From: Sphingobacterium sp. UT-1RO-CII-1
Lineage (GTDB): Bacteria > Bacteroidota > Bacteroidia > Sphingobacteriales > Sphingobacteriaceae
Length of the DNA: 64,000 nucleotides
Direction of reading: 5' to 3'
NCBI RefSeq assembly: GCF_026711005.1
Contig: NZ_JAPPVJ010000001.1
Span: 434,001-498,000, forward strand
Translations under genes and position numbers: made by a program
Notes under the pieces: model-generated
What the model was told of the DNA's origin: nothing
Database searches by the model: none
The model's input: the letters and a program-made list of their open reading frames with translations, nothing else
Shown here: positions 8,622 through 19,020 of the stretch, in pieces
Numbering within the stretch: the stretch's first letter is position 1
Layout of the letters: each line of letters opens with the position of its first letter

Positions 8622-11279
8622 ATGAACCTACGTAATTACTTATTAGTTGCTGCACTAGCAGGTTTTTCGCTTACTTCCTGTAATTCGGAAAAACCTCATT
8701 GTAATTTAGCAACAAACTACGAGTTTAGTCAAATGACTGACTCACTAAAGGCCAATCTTAAATGGCCTGATAATTTAGACATTCAGGTCTTTACCGATGA
8801 CAAATTAGTGCCAAGCCCTTCTTGTTTAGCAGCATCGGCCTCTGGCGACGTATTCGTTGGAGTTGACAAAATAGGCTCCCTAGGCAAGGAAATAGGGCAA
8901 GGTGCTATTGTAAAATTAACAGATTGTAACGGTGACGGAATTCTAGACAGCCACTCACTATTTGCAGAAGTAGACAACCCAAGAGGTATACTAGCTTTGG
9001 GGAATCAAGTTTTTGTACTTCATACACGTTTTTCGCCAGAAACCAAAAAGGCAGAAAACATGGATCTTGTTGTGTTTACAGATGAAAATAATGATGGTGT
9101 AGCTGATGGCGCTCCAAAAACACTTATTAAAAACATAAGTAATCCTACCTATCTGGCTGAGCGTGGAACAGACCATGCGACCAACGGTATCCAAATAGGT
9201 ATAGACGGTTGGATTTACATTGCAGTGGGTGACTTCGGCTTCCACGATGCAACTGATGTAGCCGGCAATAAGCTAACTATGCTAGGAGGCGGTATAGTAC
9301 GTGTTCGTCCTGACGGTACAGAAATGGAAATCTACACAACTGGACTTAGAAACATTTATGATGTTGCTATTGACCCATTTATGAATATTTATACCCGAGA
9401 CAACACAAATGATGGAGGTGGTTGGAACATTCGTTTTTCCCATCAAATTCAATCGGGCGAATACGGATACCCATTATTGTTTCAGAATTATACAGAAGAA
9501 ATTATTCCTGCATTAGTAGATGCAGGAGGAGGATCAGGAACAGGTTCTTTGTATTTAAACGACCAACGTTGGCCTGTAGAATACAATAACACTCCACTTA
9601 TGGCTGACTGGGGAAGAAGTTATCTGTACCGCCATTCGGTAACAGCTGACGGTCCTACTTATACACAAAAAGACGAAGAATTTATACAGCTGCCTCAAAT
9701 AACTGATTTAGATATTGACGGAACAGGTATTTTATATCTTTCAGCTTGGGATGGAGCCGGTTATTCGGGAAGCCCAGACAAAGGCTATGTTATTCGTGCA
9801 GTACCTAAAGACTTTAAATTCGAATATTTAGGAAAAATAGAAAGTAAATCTACTGGCAAACTGATCGACTTACTAAAATCACCTCATGCAAAAGTAAGAC
9901 AAGCTGCACAATACGAGCTTATCAGTAGAGGGGATACGAAAAAAGTTGAATCGGCATCTTTGAAATTAGCTAATAACACATCTTTACCTACAGAAACGAG
10001 AGTTGCAGCACTTTATACCTACGCACAGGTAACAGGGGAAAAAGCTATAGAAAAGTTAGTTGAACTTACTAATGATACGGACCTTCAGGAACATGCGCTA
10101 CGTGCACTTGCTGATCGCAAAAACATAGTAAATAAAGTTCCGGCAGAGCCTTTTATAACAGGTTTAAAGTCAAATAATCCAAGAGTACAATCAGCCGCAA
10201 TAATCGGACTGGGCAGATTAGGAAAAAAAGAAACTGTAAAAGAATTATTGAATGTAAAAGTTCCAGCATCTTTTAAAGCTCCTGCACTGGGCAAAGAAGG
10301 TCCTCATGCGACTCCCAATTCAGAAATCGTGCTTCCACATCTGGCCGTTAAAGCTATTGTTGCCTTGAACCCTATAGATGAGCTAGTACAAGCTTTGGAC
10401 ACAGACAACAAGGATATTGCTCTATGGGCTGCACGCTACTTACACAATGACAAAATCGTAGAAAAGCTGATACAGATTTATCCAAATGCTGACGAAGCCC
10501 TGAAACGAAAAGTATTAAATACATTAAGTCGCATTTATCATAAAGAAGCTGATTACGATGCAACATGGTGGTGGGGCACACGCCCAGACTCGCACGGTCC
10601 ATATTATAAAACTATAGACTGGAGTAGTACGAACACTATAAAAGACTTTCTTTTAACAGAATGGAAAGCTGCGGATACAAAAGAGAAAGAATACTATAAG
10701 GTTTTAAACACCAAATATAGATTGAATATCGCGCCTTTCGGAACTGTTGACCTTCAAAGCGTAAGTGAAGAGCACACGAATGTAGATTTAGAAAAAATAA
10801 AAAACAAAAAAGGGCAAGTTGGAGAGTCTTCAATTGAAGATATTATGCTGGCTTTACAAAAAATAAAAGGCGACCCTGAAAAAGGAGGCGCATTGTTTCA
10901 ACAACAAGGCTGTCAGGTTTGTCATAGTATAAGCAAAGACGAAGCAATGAAAGGCCCATATATGGGGCAAATTGGCTCGATAATGAATAGGGAACAAATA
11001 ATTGAATCTATTCTTAAGCCCAACGCCTCTATATCGCAAGGTTTCTCAACAGTCCAATTAAAGACTAAACAAGGGAAAACACTTGTTGGTTTTGTCACGG
11101 CGGAATCTGCTGAAAAAATAACTATCCGTGATATTTCCGGTAAAGCAACGGATGTCAATATTAAAGATCTGGCAGAACGTAAGGAAATGGATTTTTCTAT
11201 GATGCCTACGGGTTTAGCTAACGCACTAAGTTTTGAAGAATTGGCTTCATTAGTCGCTTATCTAGAAAAACAAAAATAA
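8622..11279 (+). CDS. Lipoprotein fusing glucose-dehydrogenase-like propeller, HEAT repeats and cytochrome c
   Basis: An 885-residue exported protein. The signal ends in LTSC with Cys20 as the probable lipid anchor. Residues about 40-400 resemble the beta-propeller of PQQ-dependent sugar dehydrogenases (motifs FVGVDKIG, TGLRNIYDVAIDP, GGGWNIRF). Residues about 410-640 are helical repeats of the HEAT/PBS type. The C-terminus has one haem site, CQVCH at residues 764-768, with Met residues further on (SMMPTG) that could be the axial ligand. This arrangement is typical of the putative membrane-bound dehydrogenases of Bacteroidota and Planctomycetota. It is probably a periplasmic oxidoreductase passing electrons from a sugar-type substrate to its own haem. 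The substrate is unknown. It stands alone and ends at a strong terminator. Confidence 0.85.
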   Translation: MNLRNYLLVAALAGFSLTSCNSEKPHCNLATNYEFSQMTDSLKANLKWPDNLDIQVFTDDKLVPSPSCLAASASGDVFVGVDKIGSLGKEIGQGAIVKLTDCNGDGILDSHSLFAEVDNPRGILALGNQVFVLHTRFSPETKKAENMDLVVFTDENNDGVADGAPKTLIKNISNPTYLAERGTDHATNGIQIGIDGWIYIAVGDFGFHDATDVAGNKLTMLGGGIVRVRPDGTEMEIYTTGLRNIYDVAIDPFMNIYTRDNTNDGGGWNIRFSHQIQSGEYGYPLLFQNYTEEIIPALVDAGGGSGTGSLYLNDQRWPVEYNNTPLMADWGRSYLYRHSVTADGPTYTQKDEEFIQLPQITDLDIDGTGILYLSAWDGAGYSGSPDKGYVIRAVPKDFKFEYLGKIESKSTGKLIDLLKSPHAKVRQAAQYELISRGDTKKVESASLKLANNTSLPTETRVAALYTYAQVTGEKAIEKLVELTNDTDLQEHALRALADRKNIVNKVPAEPFITGLKSNNPRVQSAAIIGLGRLGKKETVKELLNVKVPASFKAPALGKEGPHATPNSEIVLPHLAVKAIVALNPIDELVQALDTDNKDIALWAARYLHNDKIVEKLIQIYPNADEALKRKVLNTLSRIYHKEADYDATWWWGTRPDSHGPYYKTIDWSSTNTIKDFLLTEWKAADTKEKEYYKVLNTKYRLNIAPFGTVDLQSVSEEHTNVDLEKIKNKKGQVGESSIEDIMLALQKIKGDPEKGGALFQQQGCQVCHSISKDEAMKGPYMGQIGSIMNREQIIESILKPNASISQGFSTVQLKTKQGKTLVGFVTAESAEKITIRDISGKATDVNIKDLAERKEMDFSMMPTGLANALSFEELASLVAYLEKQK

Positions 11280-11290
11280 TTAAAATGAGA

Positions 11291-11326
11291 AAAACGGTTC
11301 AGATTAATTTCTGAACCGTTTTTTTT
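11291..11326 (+). terminator. Intrinsic terminator after the cytochrome-fusion gene
   Basis: AAAACGGTTCAGA pairs perfectly with TCTGAACCGTTTT across a 6-base loop and runs into a T tract, 11 bases after the stop codon. Confidence 0.9.
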
Positions 11327-11463
11327 ACCAGACAGAACATCTTCAGCTTATATTGATATTTTCACATTAAAAAAAAGTTTTCCTTCAAAAGCTTACATTA
11401 TCAGGAAAAAAAACTATAATTTTACATTTAGTCTATTTAGAATTATAAATTTTCCGTGATCCT

Positions 11464-12069
11464 ATGATTTTGAGAATAAAACATTATTTCGTATTCCTTT
11501 TCACTTTATTAACATTTTGTTCATACGGACAAACCAAAGCTGGTTTACCCTATGCTATTCAGCAAGGCACATTAAACACCCAGTTTACTAATATCACCAA
11601 CATGTCCAGATCCTTTGATGGGGACTTTAAACTAATACGAAAAACTAATCTCGAAATATTAAGAAAAAATGTTATAGACTCTATCTCGCAATATCAAACA
11701 GAAATTGCTTCTTTAAAAAAGAATACTTCAAGTGCTGTTAACTCTGTTCAGTCATTGAGAGATTCGGTAAATACACTTACTGCAGACCTCACGACTGAAA
11801 TGTCAAAAACAGATAGCATCGCATTTTTAGGTATAAATTTCTCTAAAAAATCTTATCACATTATCGTCTGGTCTTTGATAATTGTTTTTGCATTGTCATT
11901 CATTATCACATTAGCTTCTTTCAAGAAAGCTAAAATTGATACAAATGAGCATAAAAAAACTACAGAGGAGTTACAAGACGAGCTACAAACATTAAGAAAA
12001 AAATCTATCGAAAGAGAACAGTTGTTAAAACGCCAATTACTCGATGAGCAGTTAAAAAGAAATCCATAA
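11464..12069 (+). CDS. Small exported membrane protein with coiled coil, unknown function
   Basis: A 201-residue protein not tied to a defined function. It has a signal peptide (residues 1-22, ending CSYGQ), a helical region of about 90 residues rich in Lys, Ser and Asp, one transmembrane segment (HIIVWSLIIVFALSFIITL, about residues 132-150) and a charged C-terminal coiled coil (HKKTTEELQDELQTLRKK) that would face the cytoplasm. Proteins with this layout are common in Bacteroidota and are sometimes labelled tRNA (guanine-N1)-methyltransferase; nothing in the sequence supports a methyltransferase fold, so I would not use that name. It is a single-gene unit between two terminators. Confidence 0.75.
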   Translation: MILRIKHYFVFLFTLLTFCSYGQTKAGLPYAIQQGTLNTQFTNITNMSRSFDGDFKLIRKTNLEILRKNVIDSISQYQTEIASLKKNTSSAVNSVQSLRDSVNTLTADLTTEMSKTDSIAFLGINFSKKSYHIIVWSLIIVFALSFIITLASFKKAKIDTNEHKKTTEELQDELQTLRKKSIEREQLLKRQLLDEQLKRNP

Positions 12070-12071
12070 CT

Positions 12072-12113
12072 AAATAACAAAGGGCATTGAAACATCAGTG
12101 CCCTTTGTTATTT
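12072..12113. terminator. Bidirectional terminator
   Basis: AAATAACAAAGGGCA pairs perfectly over 15 bases with TGCCCTTTGTTATTT (12-base loop). It sits between the convergent genes ending at 12069 and 12132, and the A/T arms provide a T tract on both strands. Confidence 0.85.
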
Positions 12114-12131
12114 AACACATACTATGACCAG

Positions 12132-13898
12132 TTAATTCATAGATAGTTTCTGCTCTACAACTCCACCTTTTTCACTATCAACAATAACTTTGGCTCCTGC
12201 AGGTTTCCCTCTCACTAACCAACGGACTTTTACTGCCCCCATTCCTTCGATAGTTTCAACCTCAATCTGGTGGGGCTTAAACTTCTGCTCTTTCGTTACG
12301 TTAAAATCGTTATCAATAACCCGCATACCTGCCAGTACGTCCACACCTTCAAGACGGATATGATCCGGTCTACTGATCATATTTCTAACATCATGATCAG
12401 AGCGTGTAGGTATAATTCTACTATTCCAAACAGTGGCATTAACTTCATAGACATTTCCTCCTACTGCCTTTGCCTCTACATCAAGGATCTCAATTTTCGG
12501 CATATGATAAGCATGGTATATGGTAAACGCAGCATTACGGTGCCCGTCTTCTAACAATAAAAAGCCAGGATGATTTCGGGTATAATTCTTTTTAGCACCA
12601 CCAATTTCTATTTCTCCAAACTGTGGATGATCATATTTTTTCCAAGGAACGTAAGCATCTCCGAAAAGCAATAACTTATCAAACTCAAAATACTCATCAC
12701 TCTGACGCAAACCTCCTGCACCTTTCTCATTAAACAGCTTATAGGTGGTCATTAATTCATTCGAAAAAGTATAGACCCCTCTCCCTAGAGCGATAAAATC
12801 AATTTCTCCACCAAATACCGTATACAGATCTTTGTGAATAACGATATAATCGTATCCAGGCAACATGCGCTCTCCGACTTTTCCTAAAGCGTCATAGACT
12901 TGAACATCTTTTCTAGAATAATATTTATCATCGTCTGCCGCTCCCGGCCCTCGCAAAATCATTCCTCCATAATTGTGATACGATTGTGCTCCTGCAATAT
13001 TCTTATGTTTAAAAAAGAAATTCTTTACTGCCTGAGTTTCTGGCAATGTGCCCGGGTAGAATAAAGCCCCATTTTGTACATAACTAGGTTGCCAATTCCA
13101 GCCCCAGTCTCTATTCGGGTCATATGTCCCTGTGATATCTTCATTAACTAACCCATCTCCATCATTATCGATTCCTTCAAACCCCAACATCTCATATTCG
13201 CCCACCTCTCCAGGCTTCGCCATAATCATCCTATTAGGCTGCTCTGGGTCCACCTTCCATCTTCCTGTTTTGGATTTACGCCTCATCATAACAATTTGCC
13301 CATCACCATCTAAATCATCATACAGATCCTCAGCCACTTCACCATCACCATCATTATCAAAAGGTCTACGTCCCGTCCTTGAAGAATGCATAGTATTCGG
13401 TTCGTAGATAAAATAATCTCGAGAATCAGGATTTATAGTCGGAGCGATATAAAAGACCTTATCCTTTAATAAATCACGGATAAAATCCACTTGATGATAA
13501 TTTTCCACCAAATACCAAGCCGTGTACATCGATATTTCTGATCCCTGCAACTCATTCGCATGGATATTACCGTCAATCCACATTCCAGGCTTTCTTGTCG
13601 TTTCCCCCTCTTTAAAGTCAGTAATCGTCAACACTAAAATATCACGACCTTCGAAAGATTTACCAATCGACTCATACTTCACTAAATTGGGATAAGCCTT
13701 TTGCAGATCTTTACAAAATTGTTCAATCTGCTTATTATCATGATATCGACTCCAGTTCATAGGTACTTTAGGGTTTGCAGGTGAACCTATAGCTCGCAAA
13801 CCGGGTATATCTTTTGCCTCACTATTATCTTGTTGCCCCATTGCAGATAATCCACAAGCGATCAAAAATAATGACAGCAATCTTTTTATATTTTTCAT
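12132..13898 (-). CDS. Secreted M14-family zinc carboxypeptidase
   Basis: A 588-residue secreted metallopeptidase with a signal peptide (about residues 1-21). The zinc site is complete: His113 and Glu116 in GNIHANELQG, His308 in SYHNYGG, and the catalytic Glu381 in YTFSNELM. It also has calcium-binding type loops (DNDGDGEVAEDLYDD near 180 and IDNDGDGLVNED near 243) inserted in the catalytic domain, as in other Bacteroidota M14 proteins, and a C-terminal beta domain of about 130 residues. It should cleave peptides, possibly cell-wall or dietary ones, from the C-terminus in the periplasm or outside the cell. The next gene upstream on the same strand is a paralogue with damaged catalytic residues. 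Confidence 0.9.
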   Translation of the reverse strand: MKNIKRLLSLFLIACGLSAMGQQDNSEAKDIPGLRAIGSPANPKVPMNWSRYHDNKQIEQFCKDLQKAYPNLVKYESIGKSFEGRDILVLTITDFKEGETTRKPGMWIDGNIHANELQGSEISMYTAWYLVENYHQVDFIRDLLKDKVFYIAPTINPDSRDYFIYEPNTMHSSRTGRRPFDNDGDGEVAEDLYDDLDGDGQIVMMRRKSKTGRWKVDPEQPNRMIMAKPGEVGEYEMLGFEGIDNDGDGLVNEDITGTYDPNRDWGWNWQPSYVQNGALFYPGTLPETQAVKNFFFKHKNIAGAQSYHNYGGMILRGPGAADDDKYYSRKDVQVYDALGKVGERMLPGYDYIVIHKDLYTVFGGEIDFIALGRGVYTFSNELMTTYKLFNEKGAGGLRQSDEYFEFDKLLLFGDAYVPWKKYDHPQFGEIEIGGAKKNYTRNHPGFLLLEDGHRNAAFTIYHAYHMPKIEILDVEAKAVGGNVYEVNATVWNSRIIPTRSDHDVRNMISRPDHIRLEGVDVLAGMRVIDNDFNVTKEQKFKPHQIEVETIEGMGAVKVRWLVRGKPAGAKVIVDSEKGGVVEQKLSMN

Positions 13899-13994
13899 AT
13901 GTGTATAATTATTCGTTTGTGTATTCCTTTTATGAAACTCATGAATACGCTGTATTTACTTCGAGAGCACACATGCTCGGTACTTTTAATTATT

Positions 13995-14024
13995 TTCTAA
14001 AATAGAAGCCTTTTTATTTTAGAA
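13995..14024 (-). terminator. Possible terminator after the M14-like gene
   Basis: TTCTAAAATA pairs with TATTTTAGAA over a 10-base loop, about 27 bases after the stop of the gene at 14051. There is no clean T tract after the stem, so this could be only a pause or stability hairpin. Confidence 0.35.
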
Positions 14025-14050
14025 GCGGTCACTTAATCTGATTTATATAC

Positions 14051-15670
14051 CTATAAACTAATTTCTATTATTTGTTCTCCCGCAGAAGGACAGCCTACCT
14101 GCACCTCTACTTTACCTTTTCCCCGCACTAACCAAGTAAAAGTTCGTGCCTGGCCTGCCTCTAAAGTGGGATACAGTTCCAATCTTTTACCACTAACAAA
14201 TTTCTGTGAATTACTTAGCTTACAGACAGTCTTAAACTTGGAAGAGAGTTTAAGCTTATCTGCTATGGCAGGATAGGTTGACATTAACCCCGTATTTGCC
14301 ACACTTACCTCAATCCGATAAATATCTTCTCCTAACGATGTAACAACTGATTTCTCAAATTGCAGCGATGGCATGGCATCTAAAAGATCAGTTACAAACT
14401 TTGCGTGCAATTCAACAGCGTCCTTTAATAAAGGTACAGGTGGATTATTTTTAGCACTTTCTATCACCCCACCGACTTCTACCAATTGATCTGGAAAATT
14501 TGGATGCTCTACTTTAACCCAAGGTAATATTGCTTTTTCAATTTGTTGATCAGCAACCCACTTTGCAAACACCTTATTTTCATGATCTATACGCTTTTCA
14601 GGTGATGCATTACCTTCGTCTGCTACGCCATTAATCCACCAAACAGGTGTAACAAAGCTATATTTACCAACATGATAATACACCGTATTTGAAAAGCTAC
14701 CGCCCGCAGCAGGAATAATTTTCCCTTTCCCTAATGCATCTGTCAACTTATTGTAACGCCTACTTATAACCTCAGAAACATTGACATCTGGTTTTAACCA
14801 CGAACTCACAATTCGCGCATTTGCTTTCCCACTATCGAAGGCTTCCGGTTTACTCAAGTTATTTCCTAAACCAAAATGTAAAACAGTAGAAATCTGAGGG
14901 TTAGTATACAAAACATCCAACAATGCCCTTGTCTCAGGCTCAGATGCAGCATAATCGCCTGTTTCAGAAATAAAAGGGTTATAATTATATGTGAAGTTAC
15001 GATCTATATTAACGCCTCCCTCACCATCTTCACTAAACCTGCCGTCCAAATCCAAATCTATCCCTTCATTATAAAGCTTATAAACGGCACCACCTTTTGC
15101 CTGTTCTTGCCCAGCATGTACAAGGATATTGGTATACAAAGTATCTGCAACCATATTGCCTGAAACTGTGCTAACACGCATTTGAGAAATAAGACCGTCC
15201 TTGTTCAGGTCAACTGTAGGATCTTCATCTACTCTCCCATCACGGTCATTATCAATCTGCCGGGCATTGCCTGAAAGCCAATGTTCCGTAGAACTATTTC
15301 TTTTATAAGCATCGGGGTTAGCAAGCGGAATAACCCAAATAGACTTATTTTTTAACAGACGCTGTATAGAGTCTCCAGGTAAAGCCTGAAAATACTTTAA
15401 CATTTCCACAGCACTTACAACACCTGCTGGGTGCTTCCCATCAACACCTGCAACTATTAGCAGTGTTGGTTTTGGTTGGCTAGACGTTTCCAATTTGAAC
15501 AATCGAATTTTTTCGCCTCCATAACTTAAGCCTATCGTTGACTCCTTAAACGACGAATTTGTCGTTAATTTTGACAAAGCTGAATTTAAGTCTTGATAAG
15601 AAGGATAATTAGACTGCGAGTACCCTAACAAGGGTAACATGAAACACAATAAAAAAAGTGGTCTTAACAT
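14051..15670 (-). CDS. Secreted M14-like protein with degenerate active site
   Basis: A 539-residue paralogue of the M14 carboxypeptidase that follows it. It keeps the signal peptide (residues 1-19), the fold, the calcium-type loops (DNDRDGRVDEDPTVD near 140, DLDLDGRFSEDGEGG near 206) and the C-terminal beta domain. The zinc motif HxxE reads His80-Pro-Ala-Gly83, so the Glu ligand is lost; His265 (LHFGLG) remains; and the region equal to YTFSNE reads YSFVTPVWW, so the catalytic Glu is gone too. As seen, it cannot be a standard M14 peptidase. It may bind substrate, regulate the active partner, or have new chemistry. The reading frame is intact over its full length, so it is not simply decayed. 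Confidence 0.8.
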   Translation of the reverse strand: MLRPLFLLCFMLPLLGYSQSNYPSYQDLNSALSKLTTNSSFKESTIGLSYGGEKIRLFKLETSSQPKPTLLIVAGVDGKHPAGVVSAVEMLKYFQALPGDSIQRLLKNKSIWVIPLANPDAYKRNSSTEHWLSGNARQIDNDRDGRVDEDPTVDLNKDGLISQMRVSTVSGNMVADTLYTNILVHAGQEQAKGGAVYKLYNEGIDLDLDGRFSEDGEGGVNIDRNFTYNYNPFISETGDYAASEPETRALLDVLYTNPQISTVLHFGLGNNLSKPEAFDSGKANARIVSSWLKPDVNVSEVISRRYNKLTDALGKGKIIPAAGGSFSNTVYYHVGKYSFVTPVWWINGVADEGNASPEKRIDHENKVFAKWVADQQIEKAILPWVKVEHPNFPDQLVEVGGVIESAKNNPPVPLLKDAVELHAKFVTDLLDAMPSLQFEKSVVTSLGEDIYRIEVSVANTGLMSTYPAIADKLKLSSKFKTVCKLSNSQKFVSGKRLELYPTLEAGQARTFTWLVRGKGKVEVQVGCPSAGEQIIEISL

Positions 15671-15828
15671 ATTCAGAATATAGTTAGTATATCAATAAAG
15701 ATAGAAATATAAAGCGAACTCGGTAAAATATTCTTCTTAATATCTCCTCCAAAAACAACTAATTACTCACTTTCGACGCAATCCCATGACGAATAAACAC
15801 TGAAAATAAAATTATTATCAATAAGCGT

Positions 15829-15859
15829 TTTGCTTTTAAGCATATATAACTTATTTTTG
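15829..15859 (+). promoter_or_regulatory. Bacteroidota-type promoter for atpD-atpC
   Basis: TTTG at 15829-15832, a 19-base spacer, then TATTTTTG at 15852-15859 match the Bacteroidota sigma-ABfr consensus TTTG-N19-TAnnTTTG exactly. The -7 box lies about 71 bases before the atpD start. Confidence 0.75.
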
Positions 15860-15912
15860 CGTTCCAAAATGTAGATATATAGCATATACCTCATTTTAAT
15901 TTTGATTAATAA

Positions 15913-17433
<1,521 letters not shown>

Positions 17434-17445
17434 TACAACTGACTA

Positions 17446-17483
17446 GTATTGCATGTGAAACTATTCTGATTCACATGCAATAC
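17446..17483 (+). promoter_or_regulatory. Perfect 14-bp hairpin between atpD and atpC
   Basis: GTATTGCATGTGAA pairs without mismatch with TTCACATGCAATAC across a 10-base loop, 13 bases after the atpD stop and 22 bases before the atpC start. No T tract follows, so it does not look like a full terminator. A role in mRNA processing, stability or beta:epsilon ratio is inferred. Confidence 0.6.
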
Positions 17484-17504
17484 ATCATAGTAATACGTAT
17501 ATAA

Positions 17505-17756
17505 ATGAAATTAACAATTATTACTCCCGATAAGTTAGCTTACGACGGTGATGTTACTTCAGTAACAGTACCAGGAAGCTCAGGTTCATTTCAAATATTG
17601 AAAGACCACGCTCCTATTGTATCTACTTTAGATGATGGGAAGGTTATTATTCAAAGTAATGGTCAAAGTGAGTTAGTAATTACAATAAAAGGTGGTGTTG
17701 TAGAGGCTAATGAAAATATTATTACAATCTTGGCGGAAGGAATAACGGAAGAATAA
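17505..17756 (+). CDS. atpC: F1F0 ATP synthase subunit epsilon (short form)
   Basis: An 83-residue epsilon subunit, co-directional with and 71 bases after atpD. It has the N-terminal beta-sandwich only (LTIITPDKLAYDGDVTSV, VPGSSGSFQILKDHAPIV, VVEANENIITILAEG). The C-terminal helical hairpin present in the roughly 135-residue proteobacterial form, which inhibits ATP hydrolysis, is absent. Short epsilon subunits are normal in Bacteroidota. It links the F1 rotor to the c-ring. The gene ends 18 bases before a strong terminator. Confidence 0.96.
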   Translation: MKLTIITPDKLAYDGDVTSVTVPGSSGSFQILKDHAPIVSTLDDGKVIIQSNGQSELVITIKGGVVEANENIITILAEGITEE

Positions 17757-18129
17757 CTACAAATTATTTCAAACAAAAAACGCCTTTAAAACTAAAAACT
17801 TTAAAGGCGTTTTTTTTTAACTTCATTGCTCAAAATTTCATTTTCAGGAAGAATTCGACGCTTTTCTTGAAAAAATATTTTAGTACTCAAAAAACCAATT
17901 TTCATTTTAGTCTACAGGCTACGAAATTATATTTTGTAAAAAACACAATAAACAATCATGAAAGCCATAAATAACACCCTTCGTTAGTATAAAAAACTTT
18001 TTTAAAATACTGCACACACCTATTGTATAAAAAAACGAATAGCAGTAACTTAACAAAAGTGAAATCAGCTTATACCGGCTTCACAAACAGAGGCGCTTTT
18101 ATCATGTAAGAAACGCAAACTAAAAAGAT
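17757..18129. other. Terminator and leader region before the ilv operon
   Basis: 373 bases without a gene. The first part is the atpC terminator. The rest is AT-rich and must hold the promoter of the ilvE-led operon. I found no clean TTG-N19-TAnnTTTG match (TATATTTTG at 17928-17936 is off by one base in spacing), and no leader peptide with runs of Leu, Ile or Val codons that would suggest attenuation. A weak inverted repeat, GTGAA/TTCAC, lies at about 18060-18085. Confidence 0.5.
17775..17818 (+). terminator. Intrinsic terminator after atpC
   Basis: AACGCCTTTAA pairs with TTAAAGGCGTT across a loop of about 10 bases, followed by a run of eight T. Confidence 0.92.
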
Positions 18130-19020
18130 ATGCAATACTATAATCAGGACACATACATTTATCTAGACGGAGAATTTGTAAAAGCGAATCTAGCAGGTAT
18201 TGATCTTTTTGGCCAATCACTACACTACGGTTACGGATGTTTTGAAGGTTTGCGTGCGCATAACACACTCCATGGCACAAGAATTTTTAAAGCAGAGCAA
18301 CATTTTCAACGTTTAAGTAATTCTTGTCAATCCATCAGTTTACCTTATAAATGGGACAACAATGAACTGATACAAAAAACATATGAACTACTTGAATTAA
18401 ACAGCCTTCGTAGTGCATATATACGTCCTTTAGTACTATCGGGGCCGAATATGCATTTGACCTCAGCTACATCAGCAAAGATCATGATTGCAGCATGGGA
18501 ATGGGGACCATACTTAGGTCACGACCTATTACGTGTGTGCATATCTAAAGTTCAACGCCCCAACCCTAAATCTTTTCGTATTGAAGCGAAAATATCAGGA
18601 CAATATGTAAACTCTATTTTAGCAAGTAGCGAAGCTATTAAACAAGGGTATGACGAAGCTTTACTAATAGACCATGATGGATACGTAGCACAGGCATCAA
18701 GTGAAAATATTTTCATCGAAAAGAATGGCAAAATATATACTCCACCTTTAGGAAGTATCTTTCCTGGAATAACTAGACAAACCGTTATTGGAATATGCCG
18801 AAAATTTCAAATTGATGTTGTTGAAAAAAATTTAACAGTAACAGACATCCACGAAGCAGATAGCGCTTTTTTGTGCGGAACAGCAGCCGGTATAATAGGA
18901 ATTAAAGAAGTAGATCATATTGTATATAAAGAAGATTGGCAGCACACTATAGGTGCTTCTATCCAAAGAACATATAAAAAACTAGTTTTAGAAGAAGAGA
19001 ATTATGAAGTCATCATCTGA
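18130..19020 (+). CDS. ilvE: Branched-chain amino acid aminotransferase
   Basis: A 296-residue class IV PLP aminotransferase. The PLP lysine is Lys154 in [13 protein letters not shown]; further motifs are [11 protein letters not shown] near residue 37, [20 protein letters not shown] and [13 protein letters not shown]. It catalyses the last (reversible) step to Val, Leu and Ile with glutamate as amino donor. It is the first gene of the branched-chain operon and its 3' end overlaps the ilvD start by 17 bases, pointing to translational coupling. D-amino acid transaminase and aminodeoxychorismate lyase share the fold, but the context decides for IlvE. Confidence 0.95.
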   Translation: MQYYNQDTYIYLDGEFVKANLAGIDLFGQSLHYGYGCFEGLRAHNTLHGTRIFKAEQHFQRLSNSCQSISLPYKWDNNELIQKTYELLELNSLRSAYIRPLVLSGPNMHLTSATSAKIMIAAWEWGPYLGHDLLRVCISKVQRPNPKSFRIEAKISGQYVNSILASSEAIKQGYDEALLIDHDGYVAQASSENIFIEKNGKIYTPPLGSIFPGITRQTVIGICRKFQIDVVEKNLTVTDIHEADSAFLCGTAAGIIGIKEVDHIVYKEDWQHTIGASIQRTYKKLVLEEENYEVII

